Shown: one piece after another, positions 1 to 6,103 of the stretch
Position numbering within the stretch: position 1 is the stretch's first letter
Layout of the letters: each line of letters opens with the position of its first letter
Source of the DNA: CAMPJU01 sp046566095
GTDB taxonomy: Bacteria > Pseudomonadota > Gammaproteobacteria > Xanthomonadales > Xanthomonadaceae
Direction: 5' to 3'
Length of the DNA stretch: 13,564 bases
NCBI GenBank assembly: GCA_046566095.1
Contig: JBKHXI010000077.1
Location: 1 to 13,564 of the forward strand
Program-made: the position numbers and the translations under genes
Notes under the pieces: model-generated
What the model was told of the DNA's origin: nothing
What the model saw: only the letters and a program-made list of their open reading frames with translations
Database searches by the model: none

Positions 1-14
1 CGCGCGCGCATCCG

Positions 15-20
15 TACAAT
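15..20 (+). promoter_or_regulatory. -10 hexamer for a leaderless dusA transcript
   Basis: The hexamer TACAAT lies exactly 6 bases before the dusA ATG at 27. A transcript starting 6 to 7 bases after it would begin at the start codon itself, so dusA may be leaderless. No Shine-Dalgarno sequence can be seen in the 26 bases available. The -35 region would fall before the window starts. The same 6-base spacing occurs before birA and the SPOR gene, which supports this reading. Confidence 0.5.
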
Positions 21-26
21 GCGCGC

Positions 27-1040
27 ATGAGTGCGAGCCCTGCCGCCCCTGTCATTCCGGCCGACGCGCTGCGTCTGTCGGTGGCGCCGATGATGGACTG
101 GACCGACACCCACTGCCGGGTGTTCCACCGCCGGCTGGCGCCGCATGCGCGCCTGTACACCGAGATGGTGCACGCCAACGCGGTGATCCACGGCGACCGC
201 GGGCGGCTGCTGGCGATGGATCCGGTGGAGCACCCGGTCGCGCTGCAGCTCGGCGGCAGCGAGCCCGGGCTGCTGGCGCAGGCGGCGCGGATCGGGGCCG
301 ACCACGGCTTCGACGAGATCAACCTCAACTGCGGCTGCCCGTCCGACCGGGTGCAGGCGGGCCGCTTCGGGGCCTGCCTGATGCGCGAGCCGGCGCTGGT
401 GGCCGAGGGCGTGGCGGCGATGATCGCGGCGGTGCCGGTGCGGGTGCCGGTGACGGTGAAGTGCCGGCTCGGGGTCGACGACGACCACGACTTCGGCCGC
501 TTCCTCGGCTTCGTCGACTCGGTGGCCGCGGCCGGCTGCTGGGTGTTCGTGGTGCACGCGCGCAACGCCTGGCTGCAGGGGCTGAGCCCGAAGGAGAACC
601 GCGAGGTGCCGCCGTTGCGCTACGACTGGGCCTACCGGCTCAAGCGCGAGCGCCCGGACCTGCAGGTGGTGGTCAACGGCGGCATCGCCGACGCCCCCGA
701 GGCGACCGCGCACCTGGAGCATGCCGACGGCGCGATGCTCGGGCGCGCCGCCTACCACGATCCCTACCTGCTGCACCGGCTCGACACGGCCTGGTTCGGC
801 GGTGCGCTGCTGACACGCGGCGAACTGCTGCGCGGGCTGCGGCCCTACGTCGAGGCGCAGCTGGCGCGCGGCGCGCAGCTCAAGCACATCGTCCGCCACG
901 TGCTGGGCCTGTTCGCCGGGCAGCCCGGCGGCCGCGCCTTCCGCCGGATCCTGAGCGAACAGGCGCACCGGCCGGGCGCGGACTGGTCGCTGGTGGAGCG
1001 GGCGCTGGCCTGCACCGAGCCGCGCGCGGACGCGGCCTGA
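27..1040 (+). CDS. dusA: tRNA-dihydrouridine synthase A (DusA)
   Basis: This is an FMN-dependent enzyme that reduces uridine to dihydrouridine in the tRNA D-loop, at U20/U20a in the E. coli DusA family; it acts in the cytoplasm. The 337-residue product has the usual DusA length. It opens with the FMN-barrel motif APMMDWTD (residues 20-27). The family signature NLNCGCPSDRVQ at 99-110 contains the likely catalytic cysteine, Cys104. VTVKCRLG carries the phosphate-binding lysine, HARNAWLQGLSPKENRE is typical of DusA rather than DusB or DusC, and NGGI is in the phosphate-binding end of the barrel. The start at 27 places a complete barrel strand at the N-terminus and follows a -10 hexamer. The next gene starts 16 bases after the stop, so the two are probably cotranscribed, although their functions are unrelated. 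Confidence 0.96.
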   Translation: MSASPAAPVIPADALRLSVAPMMDWTDTHCRVFHRRLAPHARLYTEMVHANAVIHGDRGRLLAMDPVEHPVALQLGGSEPGLLAQAARIGADHGFDEINLNCGCPSDRVQAGRFGACLMREPALVAEGVAAMIAAVPVRVPVTVKCRLGVDDDHDFGRFLGFVDSVAAAGCWVFVVHARNAWLQGLSPKENREVPPLRYDWAYRLKRERPDLQVVVNGGIADAPEATAHLEHADGAMLGRAAYHDPYLLHRLDTAWFGGALLTRGELLRGLRPYVEAQLARGAQLKHIVRHVLGLFAGQPGGRAFRRILSEQAHRPGADWSLVERALACTEPRADAA

Positions 1041-1056
1041 GGCGGGCCCGCCGGGC

Positions 1057-1968
1057 ATGCTGACCCGCGACCCGGAGGCCTTCGCCGCGTTCGCGCGCGG
1101 CTGCACGACCGATTTCGGTCCGGCGACCGCGCGCGGCGCCTTCCTGGTCGCGCCCGAGGGCTTCCGCCGCGCGGACGAGTCGGCGCGCGACAACCGCTAC
1201 ATGGCCACCGCCGGCGGCTTCGCGCCCGTGCGTGCGCTCGAGGAGCACCGCGCCCTGCAGCGGGCGCTGGCGACGGAGCTGCCGGTGGTCTGCTTCCCCG
1301 GCGACCCCGACGCGCCGGACGCGGTCTTCCCCAACAACGTGTTCGCCACCGTGCCCGGCCGCTTCATCGTCGGGCGCATGCGCCATGCCGTGCGCCGGCG
1401 CGAGGCCGCGCGCGCGGACATCCGCGGTTTCCTGGGCGGCGTGCTCGGGCTTGCCGAGGTCGATCTGTCGCGGCAGGCCCATCCCTGCGAGCTGACCGGC
1501 GCGCTGGTGATCGACCGCGCGCGCGGCCTGGGTTTCTGCGGCCTGTCCGAGCGCTGCGACGCGCAGGGCGCGCGGCTGATGCACGAGGCCTTCGGCCTGC
1601 GCGCGACCCTGCTGTTCGACCTCGCCCCGGGCGAGTACCACGCCAACGTGGTGCTGGCGGTGCTGGCCGGGCGCGCGGCGCTGGTGGCCCCGGGCGGGTT
1701 CGCCGATCCGGCGGTCGCCGCGGCCATCGCCGCGCTGTACGCGCCGCATGCGCTGCTGCTGTCGCCGCGGGAACACGCCGGTTTCTGCGCCAATGCCATT
1801 TCGCTGGCGCCAGGCAGCGTCTGGATGAGCGCGGGCGCGGCGCGCGCGCTCTCCGACGCCAGCCGGGCCGGCCTTGCCGCCGCGGGCTTCGGCCTGCGCA
1901 CGGTGCCGCTGCAGGCCCTGGAGGCCGGCGGCGGCTCGCTGCGCTGCTGCGTCGCCGAGCTGTTCTGA
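1057..1968 (+). CDS. Arginine deiminase-related hydrolase (CtlX-like)
   Basis: This 303-residue protein belongs to the guanidine-modifying (amidinotransferase/DDAH) superfamily and most resembles the arginine-deiminase-related group named CtlX, linked in other bacteria to citrulline breakdown. Visible motifs are VFPNNVF (90-96), HPCELTGALVID with Glu145, YHANVV with His195, and GGGSLRCC with the probable nucleophile Cys297. The asparagine, Glu, His and Cys sites follow the family order. About 25 residues precede the point where family homology seems to begin (near AFLVAPEGF), so the N-terminus is a small extension or the true start is further in. No strong ribosome binding site precedes the ATG; translation may depend on dusA, which ends 16 bases upstream. 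The substrate is inferred: citrulline is likeliest, with methylarginine or arginine possible. Confidence 0.8.
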   Translation: MLTRDPEAFAAFARGCTTDFGPATARGAFLVAPEGFRRADESARDNRYMATAGGFAPVRALEEHRALQRALATELPVVCFPGDPDAPDAVFPNNVFATVPGRFIVGRMRHAVRRREAARADIRGFLGGVLGLAEVDLSRQAHPCELTGALVIDRARGLGFCGLSERCDAQGARLMHEAFGLRATLLFDLAPGEYHANVVLAVLAGRAALVAPGGFADPAVAAAIAALYAPHALLLSPREHAGFCANAISLAPGSVWMSAGAARALSDASRAGLAAAGFGLRTVPLQALEAGGGSLRCCVAELF

Positions 1969-2000
1969 TCGTGCTGTTCTGATCGAGCTGGTCTGATCCG
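1959..2000 (+). repeat. Three 14-bp tandem units over the ctlX-like stop
   Basis: The unit GCTGTTCTGATCG plus one base occurs at 1959-1972 and 1973-1986, with a diverged third copy at 1987-2000. The first copy contains the TGA stop of the upstream gene. Because the period is 14, the TGAs at 1966, 1980 and 1994 fall in three different reading frames. Most simply this is slippage duplication at the gene end. Confidence 0.75.
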
Positions 2001-2024
2001 GATCCTCGGCGCGGGGGCGGCGCC

Positions 2025-2043
2025 GTGCTGCGGGCCGCGGCAC
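2025..2043 (+). other. GC-rich hairpin between ctlX-like and PepSY-like genes
   Basis: GTGCTGCG at 2025-2032 pairs with CGCGGCAC at 2036-2043 around a 3-base loop, with one G·T pair. No run of T follows, so it is not a standard intrinsic terminator. It may stabilise the 3' end of the upstream transcript or mean nothing in DNA this rich in GC. Confidence 0.25.
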
Positions 2044-2069
2044 TGAACCGCCGCCGTGGCCGCCGGAAA

Positions 2070-2103
2070 AGTTCAGACCGGATTCACTGCTCCGTGACAG
2101 AAT
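2070..2103 (+). promoter_or_regulatory. Candidate PhoP box and -10 for the secreted protein–phoPQ unit
   Basis: AGTTCA (2070-2075) and GATTCA (2081-2086) form a direct repeat with an 11-bp period, the geometry of the enterobacterial PhoP box (two GTTTA-like hexamers separated by 5). Each half matches that consensus at 4 of 6 bases. A -10-like CAGAAT (2098-2103) follows after 11 bases, close to the roughly 12 bases known for PhoP-activated promoters. The stretch is clearly less GC-rich than its surroundings. This predicts a start near 2110 and a leader of about 73 bases. Binding is inferred. Confidence 0.4.
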
Positions 2104-2182
2104 CGCATTCATCCATGCCCTGCGGCGGGCGCGCCCGGCCGCCGCGGCACAGCCCCCTCGCCCCATTCCGAGATTCCGGCCC

Positions 2183-2557
2183 ATGTTCCCGTCCCTGCGT
2201 GCCCTGCCGCTGCTGCTTGCCGCCTCCGCGCTGGCGGCGCTGCCGTGGGCGGCCGGGGCGCAGGACCGCGGCCGGGAGCGCGGCCAGGGCGAGCGCCAGG
2301 CCGCGGCGGAGCGCCAGCACGGCCGCCAGGCCGAGCAGCGGGCCCTGTCGGACTCGGTGCGGCGGATCGGCCGGGCCACCCAGGGCCAGGTGCTGAGCGC
2401 GGAACGGGTGAAGTTCGAGGGCCGGGACGTGAGCCGGGTCAAGGTCATCGACGGCAGCGGCCGGGTCCGGGTGCTCTGGGACGATCCGCAGGCCGGAAGC
2501 GGCGATGAGCCCCGTTCACGTACACGCCGCGACGACGGGGACGATCCCACCCTGTAG
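2183..2557 (+). CDS. Small secreted PepSY-like protein upstream of phoP
   Basis: The 124-residue product starts with a clear Sec signal peptide: an Arg near the start, a hydrophobic stretch from about 8 to 22, and a probable cut after AGA at 24-26. A polar Arg/Gln/Glu-rich linker follows (27-55). Residues about 56-100 (SVRRIGRATQGQVLSAERV, then VKVIDGSGRVRVLWD) have the short helix plus two-strand pattern of a PepSY-like domain, and the tail is highly charged. It should act in the periplasm. It precedes phoP by 43 bases on the same strand, so it is probably the first gene of the phoPQ unit and could modulate the sensor, but nothing in the sequence proves contact. The PepSY assignment rests on pattern only; an uncharacterised secreted protein is the safe name. 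Confidence 0.75.
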   Translation: MFPSLRALPLLLAASALAALPWAAGAQDRGRERGQGERQAAAERQHGRQAEQRALSDSVRRIGRATQGQVLSAERVKFEGRDVSRVKVIDGSGRVRVLWDDPQAGSGDEPRSRTRRDDGDDPTL

Positions 2558-2600
2558 GCCAACGTGGCCTTTCGGGCCATCCCCTGACGGAGTGACCCCC

Positions 2601-3290
2601 ATGCGTATCCTGCTGGTCGAGGACGAGGCCCCGCTGCGCGAGACCCTGGCCGCGCGCCTCAAGCGTGAAGGCTATGCGGTCGATGCCGCCCAGGACGGCG
2701 AGGAAGGCCTGTACATGGGCCGCGAGGTGCCGTTCGACGTGGGCATCATCGACCTGGGCCTGCCCAAGATGTCGGGCATGGAGCTGATCAAGGCGCTGCG
2801 CGACGAGGGCAAGAAGTTCCCGGTGCTGATCCTGACTGCGCGCTCGAGCTGGCAGGACAAGGTCGAGGGCCTGAAGACCGGCGCCGACGACTACCTGGTC
2901 AAGCCGTTCCACGTCGAGGAGCTGCTGGCGCGGATCAACGCACTGGTGCGGCGCGCGGCCGGCTGGAGCAAGCCCACGCTCGAATGCGGCCCGGTCACGC
3001 TGGACCTGGCGGCGCAGACGGTCAGCGTCAACGGCCACAACGTCGACCTGACCAGCTACGAGTACAAGGTGCTCGAGTACCTGATGATGCACGCCGGCGA
3101 GCTGGTCTCGAAGGCCGACCTGACCGAGCACATCTACCAGCAGGATTTCGACCGCGACTCCAACGTGCTGGAAGTGTTCATCGGCCGCCTGCGCAAGAAG
3201 CTCGACCCGGACGGCGAACTCAAGCCGATCGAGACCGTGCGCGGCCGCGGCTACCGCTTCGCGATCCCGCGCAGCGGCGACGAGGACTGA
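2601..3290 (+). CDS. phoP: PhoP-type OmpR-family response regulator
   Basis: This is a 229-residue two-domain regulator. The receiver domain (1-115) has the acidic pocket Glu7/Asp8, the phosphorylation site Asp51 in GIIDLGLPKMSG, Thr79 in LTARS, and Lys101 in LVKPF. The C-terminal winged helix (about 125-225) shows TSYEYKVLEYLM, VLEVFIGRLRKKL and the wing ETVRGRGYRF. The LGLPKMSG and FDRDSNVLEVFIGRLRKKL wording is typical of PhoP rather than other OmpR-family members, and it is followed by its kinase. The ATG at 2601 is preceded by GGAG at 2590-2593. An upstream in-frame extension exists but would put extra residues before the conserved MRILLVEDE start. In related bacteria PhoP controls responses to Mg2+, acid and antimicrobial peptides. 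Confidence 0.93.
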   Translation: MRILLVEDEAPLRETLAARLKREGYAVDAAQDGEEGLYMGREVPFDVGIIDLGLPKMSGMELIKALRDEGKKFPVLILTARSSWQDKVEGLKTGADDYLVKPFHVEELLARINALVRRAAGWSKPTLECGPVTLDLAAQTVSVNGHNVDLTSYEYKVLEYLMMHAGELVSKADLTEHIYQQDFDRDSNVLEVFIGRLRKKLDPDGELKPIETVRGRGYRFAIPRSGDED

Positions 3291-3332
3291 TCCGGCTCCC
3301 GGGCCGCCGCCGGCCGCGCGCGCGCATGCCGC

Positions 3333-3338
3333 TATGCT
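3333..3338 (+). promoter_or_regulatory. Possible internal -10 before phoQ
   Basis: TATGCT lies in the unusually long 168-base gap between phoP and phoQ. It could give a separate phoQ transcript with a leader of about 115 bases, or a transcript starting near the GTG at 3346. No good -35 is visible. Confidence 0.25.
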
Positions 3339-3458
3339 TGCGCGCGTGAGTTCCCGTCCGACCTCTCCCCCGAAGAACCGCCGCGAACCCGCGTGCGCAG
3401 CCGCCACGGCCGCGCACGGGCGCCCGCGCGGCCGGACCGCCGCCGGGAGCTTCCGCCG

Positions 3459-4865
3459 ATGCCGGTGAGCCGCTGGGGTCGACCGCGCTCGCTGCAGGCG
3501 CGCCAGCTGCTGGCCGCCAGCCTGGGCCTGGTCGCGTTCCTGGCGCTGGCCGGGTTCGCGCTCGACCGCGCCTTCCTCAGTACCGCCGAGAGCAACCTGC
3601 AGCAGCGGCTGAAGAGCTACGCGCTGGCCTACGCCGACGACATCGAATTCCTGCGCGACGGCAGCCTGTACGTGCCCGACACCCCGCCCGACCCGCGCTT
3701 CTCGCAGCCGGGCGGGGGCCTGTACGCCGAGGTGGTGCTGCCGAACGGCCACTGGGACTCGCCCTCGGCGCAGGGGCCGCGGCTGCCGGCCGGCGGCATG
3801 CTCGCGCCCGGCGAGGAGGCCTTCACCGGGCCGCTGCCGATCACCGAGCTCGGCGGCGAACGCGGGCAGGCCTACCGCTACGGCATGGGCCTGGTCTGGA
3901 GCATGGCCGACGACCCGGAGGCCGAGTTTCCGTACACCATCCACATCCTCGAGGACACCACCACCCTCAGCCGCCAGATCGCGGTGTTCCGCCAGGCGCT
4001 GTGGGGCTACCTGGGCAGCGCCGGCCTGATCCTGCTGCTGCTGCAGATGGTGGTGCTGCGCTGGAGCCTGATGCCGCTGCGGCGGGTGGTCACCGAGCTC
4101 AAGCGGGTGCAGCGCGGCGCGCTGTCGCGGATGAGCGAGCGCCACCCGCGCGAGCTCGAGCCGCTGACCGAGAGCATCAACGCCTTCATCGAGACCGAGC
4201 GCCAGAACCTGGAGCGCCACCGCCACGTGCTGGCCGATCTGGCGCACAGCCTCAAGACCCCGCTGGCGGTGCTGCGCTCGCGCCTGGACAGCGACGCCGG
4301 CGAGGCCGAGCTGCGCGAGGAACTCGACACCCAGCTGCGTCGGATGAACGACATCGTGTCCTACCAGCTGGCGCGCGCCGCCTCCGGCGGGCATGCGCTG
4401 TTCGCGCCGCCGGTGGCGATCGAGCCGCACGCCGAGGAGATCGTGCGCGGGCTGGAGAAGGTCTATGCCGGCAAGGGCGTGCTGTGCGAATTCGAGATCG
4501 ATGCGCAGGCGCGCTTCCACGGCGAGGTCGGCGACCTGCAGGAGCTGCTCGGCAACCTGCTGGAGAACGCGTTCAAGTGGGCGCGCGCGCGGGTGATGCT
4601 CACCGTGCGCGCCGGCGAGAGCGCGCCGGGCCGGCGCCCGGGGCTGTGGCTGGCGGTGGACGACGACGGCCCCGGCATCGCGCCCGCGCAGGTCGACCGG
4701 GTGCTGCAGCGCGGCGTGCGCGGCGACGAGCGGGTGCAGGGCCACGGCATCGGTCTTGCGATCGTGCAGGACATCGTCCGCAGCTACCGCGGCAGCCTCG
4801 ACGTGAGGCGCGCGCCGGACCTGGGCGGCGCCCGCTTCGAAGTCGAGATCCCGCCGGGCCTGTGA
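3459..4865 (+). CDS. phoQ: PhoQ-type membrane sensor histidine kinase
   Basis: The 468-residue inner-membrane kinase phosphorylates the PhoP encoded just upstream. In order: membrane segment 1 (about 17-35), a periplasmic sensor of about 147 residues with acidic stretches such as ADDPEAEF (150-157), membrane segment 2 (about 183-202), HAMP linker, dimerisation helix with phosphoacceptor His263 in LAHSLKTPL, then the ATP-binding domain with NLLENAFKW (N box near Asn370), DDDGPGIAP (G1, 401-409) and HGIGLAIV (G2, 429-436). The ATG at 3459 follows GGGAG at 3444-3448. A longer reading from 3393 only adds an Arg/Pro-rich stretch, so it was rejected. Its stop lies 29 bases from the convergent mtfA stop, with no terminator visible between them. 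The ligand cannot be told from sequence. Confidence 0.9.
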   Translation: MPVSRWGRPRSLQARQLLAASLGLVAFLALAGFALDRAFLSTAESNLQQRLKSYALAYADDIEFLRDGSLYVPDTPPDPRFSQPGGGLYAEVVLPNGHWDSPSAQGPRLPAGGMLAPGEEAFTGPLPITELGGERGQAYRYGMGLVWSMADDPEAEFPYTIHILEDTTTLSRQIAVFRQALWGYLGSAGLILLLLQMVVLRWSLMPLRRVVTELKRVQRGALSRMSERHPRELEPLTESINAFIETERQNLERHRHVLADLAHSLKTPLAVLRSRLDSDAGEAELREELDTQLRRMNDIVSYQLARAASGGHALFAPPVAIEPHAEEIVRGLEKVYAGKGVLCEFEIDAQARFHGEVGDLQELLGNLLENAFKWARARVMLTVRAGESAPGRRPGLWLAVDDDGPGIAPAQVDRVLQRGVRGDERVQGHGIGLAIVQDIVRSYRGSLDVRRAPDLGGARFEVEIPPGL

Positions 4866-4894
4866 CCCGCCACGGCTCCGGCATGCATGCGGCC

Positions 4895-5641
4895 TCAGGC
4901 GAAGGGCGACGGGCCGTAGAAGCGCTCCAGATGCGCGGCGACCTCGGGCATGGCGTCGGCCAGCGATGCCGGATCGCTGAAGTGGTACTCGCTGCAGACC
5001 GCGAAGAACTCCTCCGGCGCCTCGGCGGCGTAGCCGTCGATGGCGGGACTGCGCCCGGCCTCGACCTCGCGCACCAGGGCGTCGAAGGATCGCTGGAAAT
5101 CGCGCGCCCAGGCCCGCTGCCAGGCGCGCGGCAGCGGCGGGGTGCCGTCGAGGGCGCCGTCGAGCGCGTCGATCTTGTGCGCCATCTCGTGCACCGCCAC
5201 GCAGTAGCCGGCGCGCGGATCGGCGAGGTCGGCGCACACGTCCGCCCAGGACAGCACCAGCGGCCCGGCGTCCCAGGCCTCGCCGATCAGCTCGTCCTGC
5301 CACTGGTGCAGCACGCCGGCGGCATCGACATGGCTGCGTTCCACCCGGAACGCCTCCGGGTACACCAGCAGCTGCGACCAGCCGCGCAGGCCGGCCTCGC
5401 CGAAGCGCAGCAGCGGCAGGCAGCACAGCGCGGCCAGCAGCGCGCGTTCGCGCGCATCGAGCGTCAGGCCGGCGAGCGGGGTGATGGTCTTGTCGCGCAG
5501 GAAGCGGGCGGCGATCCGCGCCAGCGCGTCCTGCTGCGCTGCGGCCAGCGCGCCGACCCAGGGCGCGTCCGCGGCGACGGCGGCCCAGGTGGCGGAGGGG
5601 ATCGGATCGGGACGGCGGAAACGCTCGAGCAGCGCGCGCAT
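4895..5641 (-). CDS. mtfA: MtfA-like M90 zinc metallopeptidase
   Basis: The product is 248 residues and matches the M90 family of E. coli MtfA (DgsA anti-repressor), a cytoplasmic zinc aminopeptidase that binds the glucose repressor Mlc in enterics. The zinc motif HEMAHKIDALDG lies at 151-162, with His151 and His155 as ligands and Glu152 as catalytic acid. A downstream APEEFFAVCSEYHF (209-222) supplies the probable third ligand Glu. LLVYPEAFRV and GPLVLSW are also family features. The start is 7 bases after the stop of the secreted-protein gene upstream on the same strand, with no clear ribosome site, which suggests translational coupling. Whether an Mlc partner exists in this organism cannot be told from the window, so the regulatory role is not assured; the peptidase assignment is firm. 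Confidence 0.92.
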   Translation of the reverse strand: MRALLERFRRPDPIPSATWAAVAADAPWVGALAAAQQDALARIAARFLRDKTITPLAGLTLDARERALLAALCCLPLLRFGEAGLRGWSQLLVYPEAFRVERSHVDAAGVLHQWQDELIGEAWDAGPLVLSWADVCADLADPRAGYCVAVHEMAHKIDALDGALDGTPPLPRAWQRAWARDFQRSFDALVREVEAGRSPAIDGYAAEAPEEFFAVCSEYHFSDPASLADAMPEVAAHLERFYGPSPFA

Positions 5642-5648
5642 GCCGCCG

Positions 5649-5948
5649 TCAGCGGAACATGCCCGGCAGGAAACTGTGCCAGCGCGGGGCCTGCATGCGA
5701 TTGCCGCCGCCGCCGGACTCGCCCTGGGCCGACGGGGTGCCACGGGCGGCCGGCGCCACCGGCTGCGGGCGCTCCCCGGAGGAGTGCAGCTCCGCCTTGT
5801 CCTCGGCCTTGGCCCGGGCGGCGTTGATCTCGGGACAGCTGCCGCCGTCGCCGTTGGCCCCGTGCAGCTGGATCTCGCGTGCCGGGACCGCGGCGCACGC
5901 GCCGGCCAGCAGCAGGGCGGTCGCGCAGCGGGCGATGGCTGGAAGCAT
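5649..5948 (-). CDS. Small secreted protein of unknown function before mtfA
   Basis: I do not recognise a domain in this 99-residue protein. It has a Sec signal peptide (about 1-23, hydrophobic ATALLLAGACAA, probable cut near VPAR). The mature part opens with EIQLHGANGDGGSCPE, is Ala/Pro/Gly-rich and disordered in the middle, and ends with APRWHSFLPGMFR. The two ordered ends joined by a low-complexity middle look like a genuine conserved small secreted protein. It is the first gene of a - strand pair with mtfA (7-base gap). GAGG precedes the start by about 9 bases. A TATAGT -10 candidate lies about 45 bases upstream. A single cysteine in the mature part (GSCPE) is not in a lipobox. Confidence 0.72.
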   Translation of the reverse strand: MLPAIARCATALLLAGACAAVPAREIQLHGANGDGGSCPEINAARAKAEDKAELHSSGERPQPVAPAARGTPSAQGESGGGGNRMQAPRWHSFLPGMFR

Positions 5949-5992
5949 GGCGGCGGTCCTCGCGGCAGGGCCGGGGCGGAAGGCGACAGCAC

Positions 5993-5998
5993 ACTATA
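5993..5998 (-). promoter_or_regulatory. -10 hexamer for the secreted protein–mtfA unit
   Basis: Read on the - strand the hexamer is TATAGT, a good -10 match in very GC-rich DNA. It would give a leader of about 38 bases before the start at 5948. No convincing -35 at 16-18 bases is present: TTGTCG and TTGTTG lie upstream but at 20 and 23 bases, and the second adjoins the palindrome at 6027-6094. Confidence 0.45.
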
Positions 5999-6026
5999 CC
6001 CCGGGAAACGCACCGCCGCGACAACA

Positions 6027-6094
6027 AGAAAAAACAGGGGTCAGAGTACACTTTCACGCGCGTGTGAAAGTGCACTCTGACCCCTGTTTTTTTT
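6027..6094. repeat. Near-perfect palindrome, MITE/REP-like, with T runs on both ends
   Basis: The left arm (6027-6060) and right arm (6061-6094) pair over about 34 positions with three mismatches or wobbles (6028/6093, 6048/6073, 6058/6063) and essentially no loop. The arms read ACAGGGGTCAGAGT then CACTTTCAC, with runs of A/T at the outer ends. From memory, a CAGGGGTCAGAGT-type sequence recurs between genes in many proteobacteria, often as inverted pairs and sometimes beside IS200-like (RAYT) transposases; this needs a search. The T runs on both strands make it look like a bidirectional terminator, but it sits between divergent genes, where it would insulate rather than end transcripts. Its right edge abuts the birA -10. 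Confidence 0.88.
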
Positions 6095-6100
6095 CATAAT
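6095..6100 (+). promoter_or_regulatory. -10 hexamer for a leaderless birA transcript
   Basis: CATAAT ends 6 bases before the ATG at 6107, so transcription should start at or next to the start codon. The -35 region would lie inside the right arm of the palindrome (near 6071-6077), where no good TTGACA match exists. No Shine-Dalgarno sequence precedes the start. Confidence 0.5.
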
Positions 6101-6103
6101 GCG

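Noticed and set aside
880..2580. Open frame on the - strand across the CtlX-like and secreted-protein genes
   Set aside because: Low-complexity Arg/Ala-rich product with no recognisable domain, antisense to supported genes.
2445..5426. Long open frame on the - strand across phoP, phoQ and mtfA
   Set aside because: It overlaps phoP and phoQ in antisense and mtfA in another frame, its product is rich in Arg, Ala, Gln and His without any domain, and such frames arise by chance in DNA this rich in GC.
6027..6094. Palindrome as a dedicated terminator
   Set aside because: It has the form of a bidirectional terminator, but both neighbouring genes are transcribed away from it, so there is no transcript of a neighbour for it to end; a repeat element explains it better.
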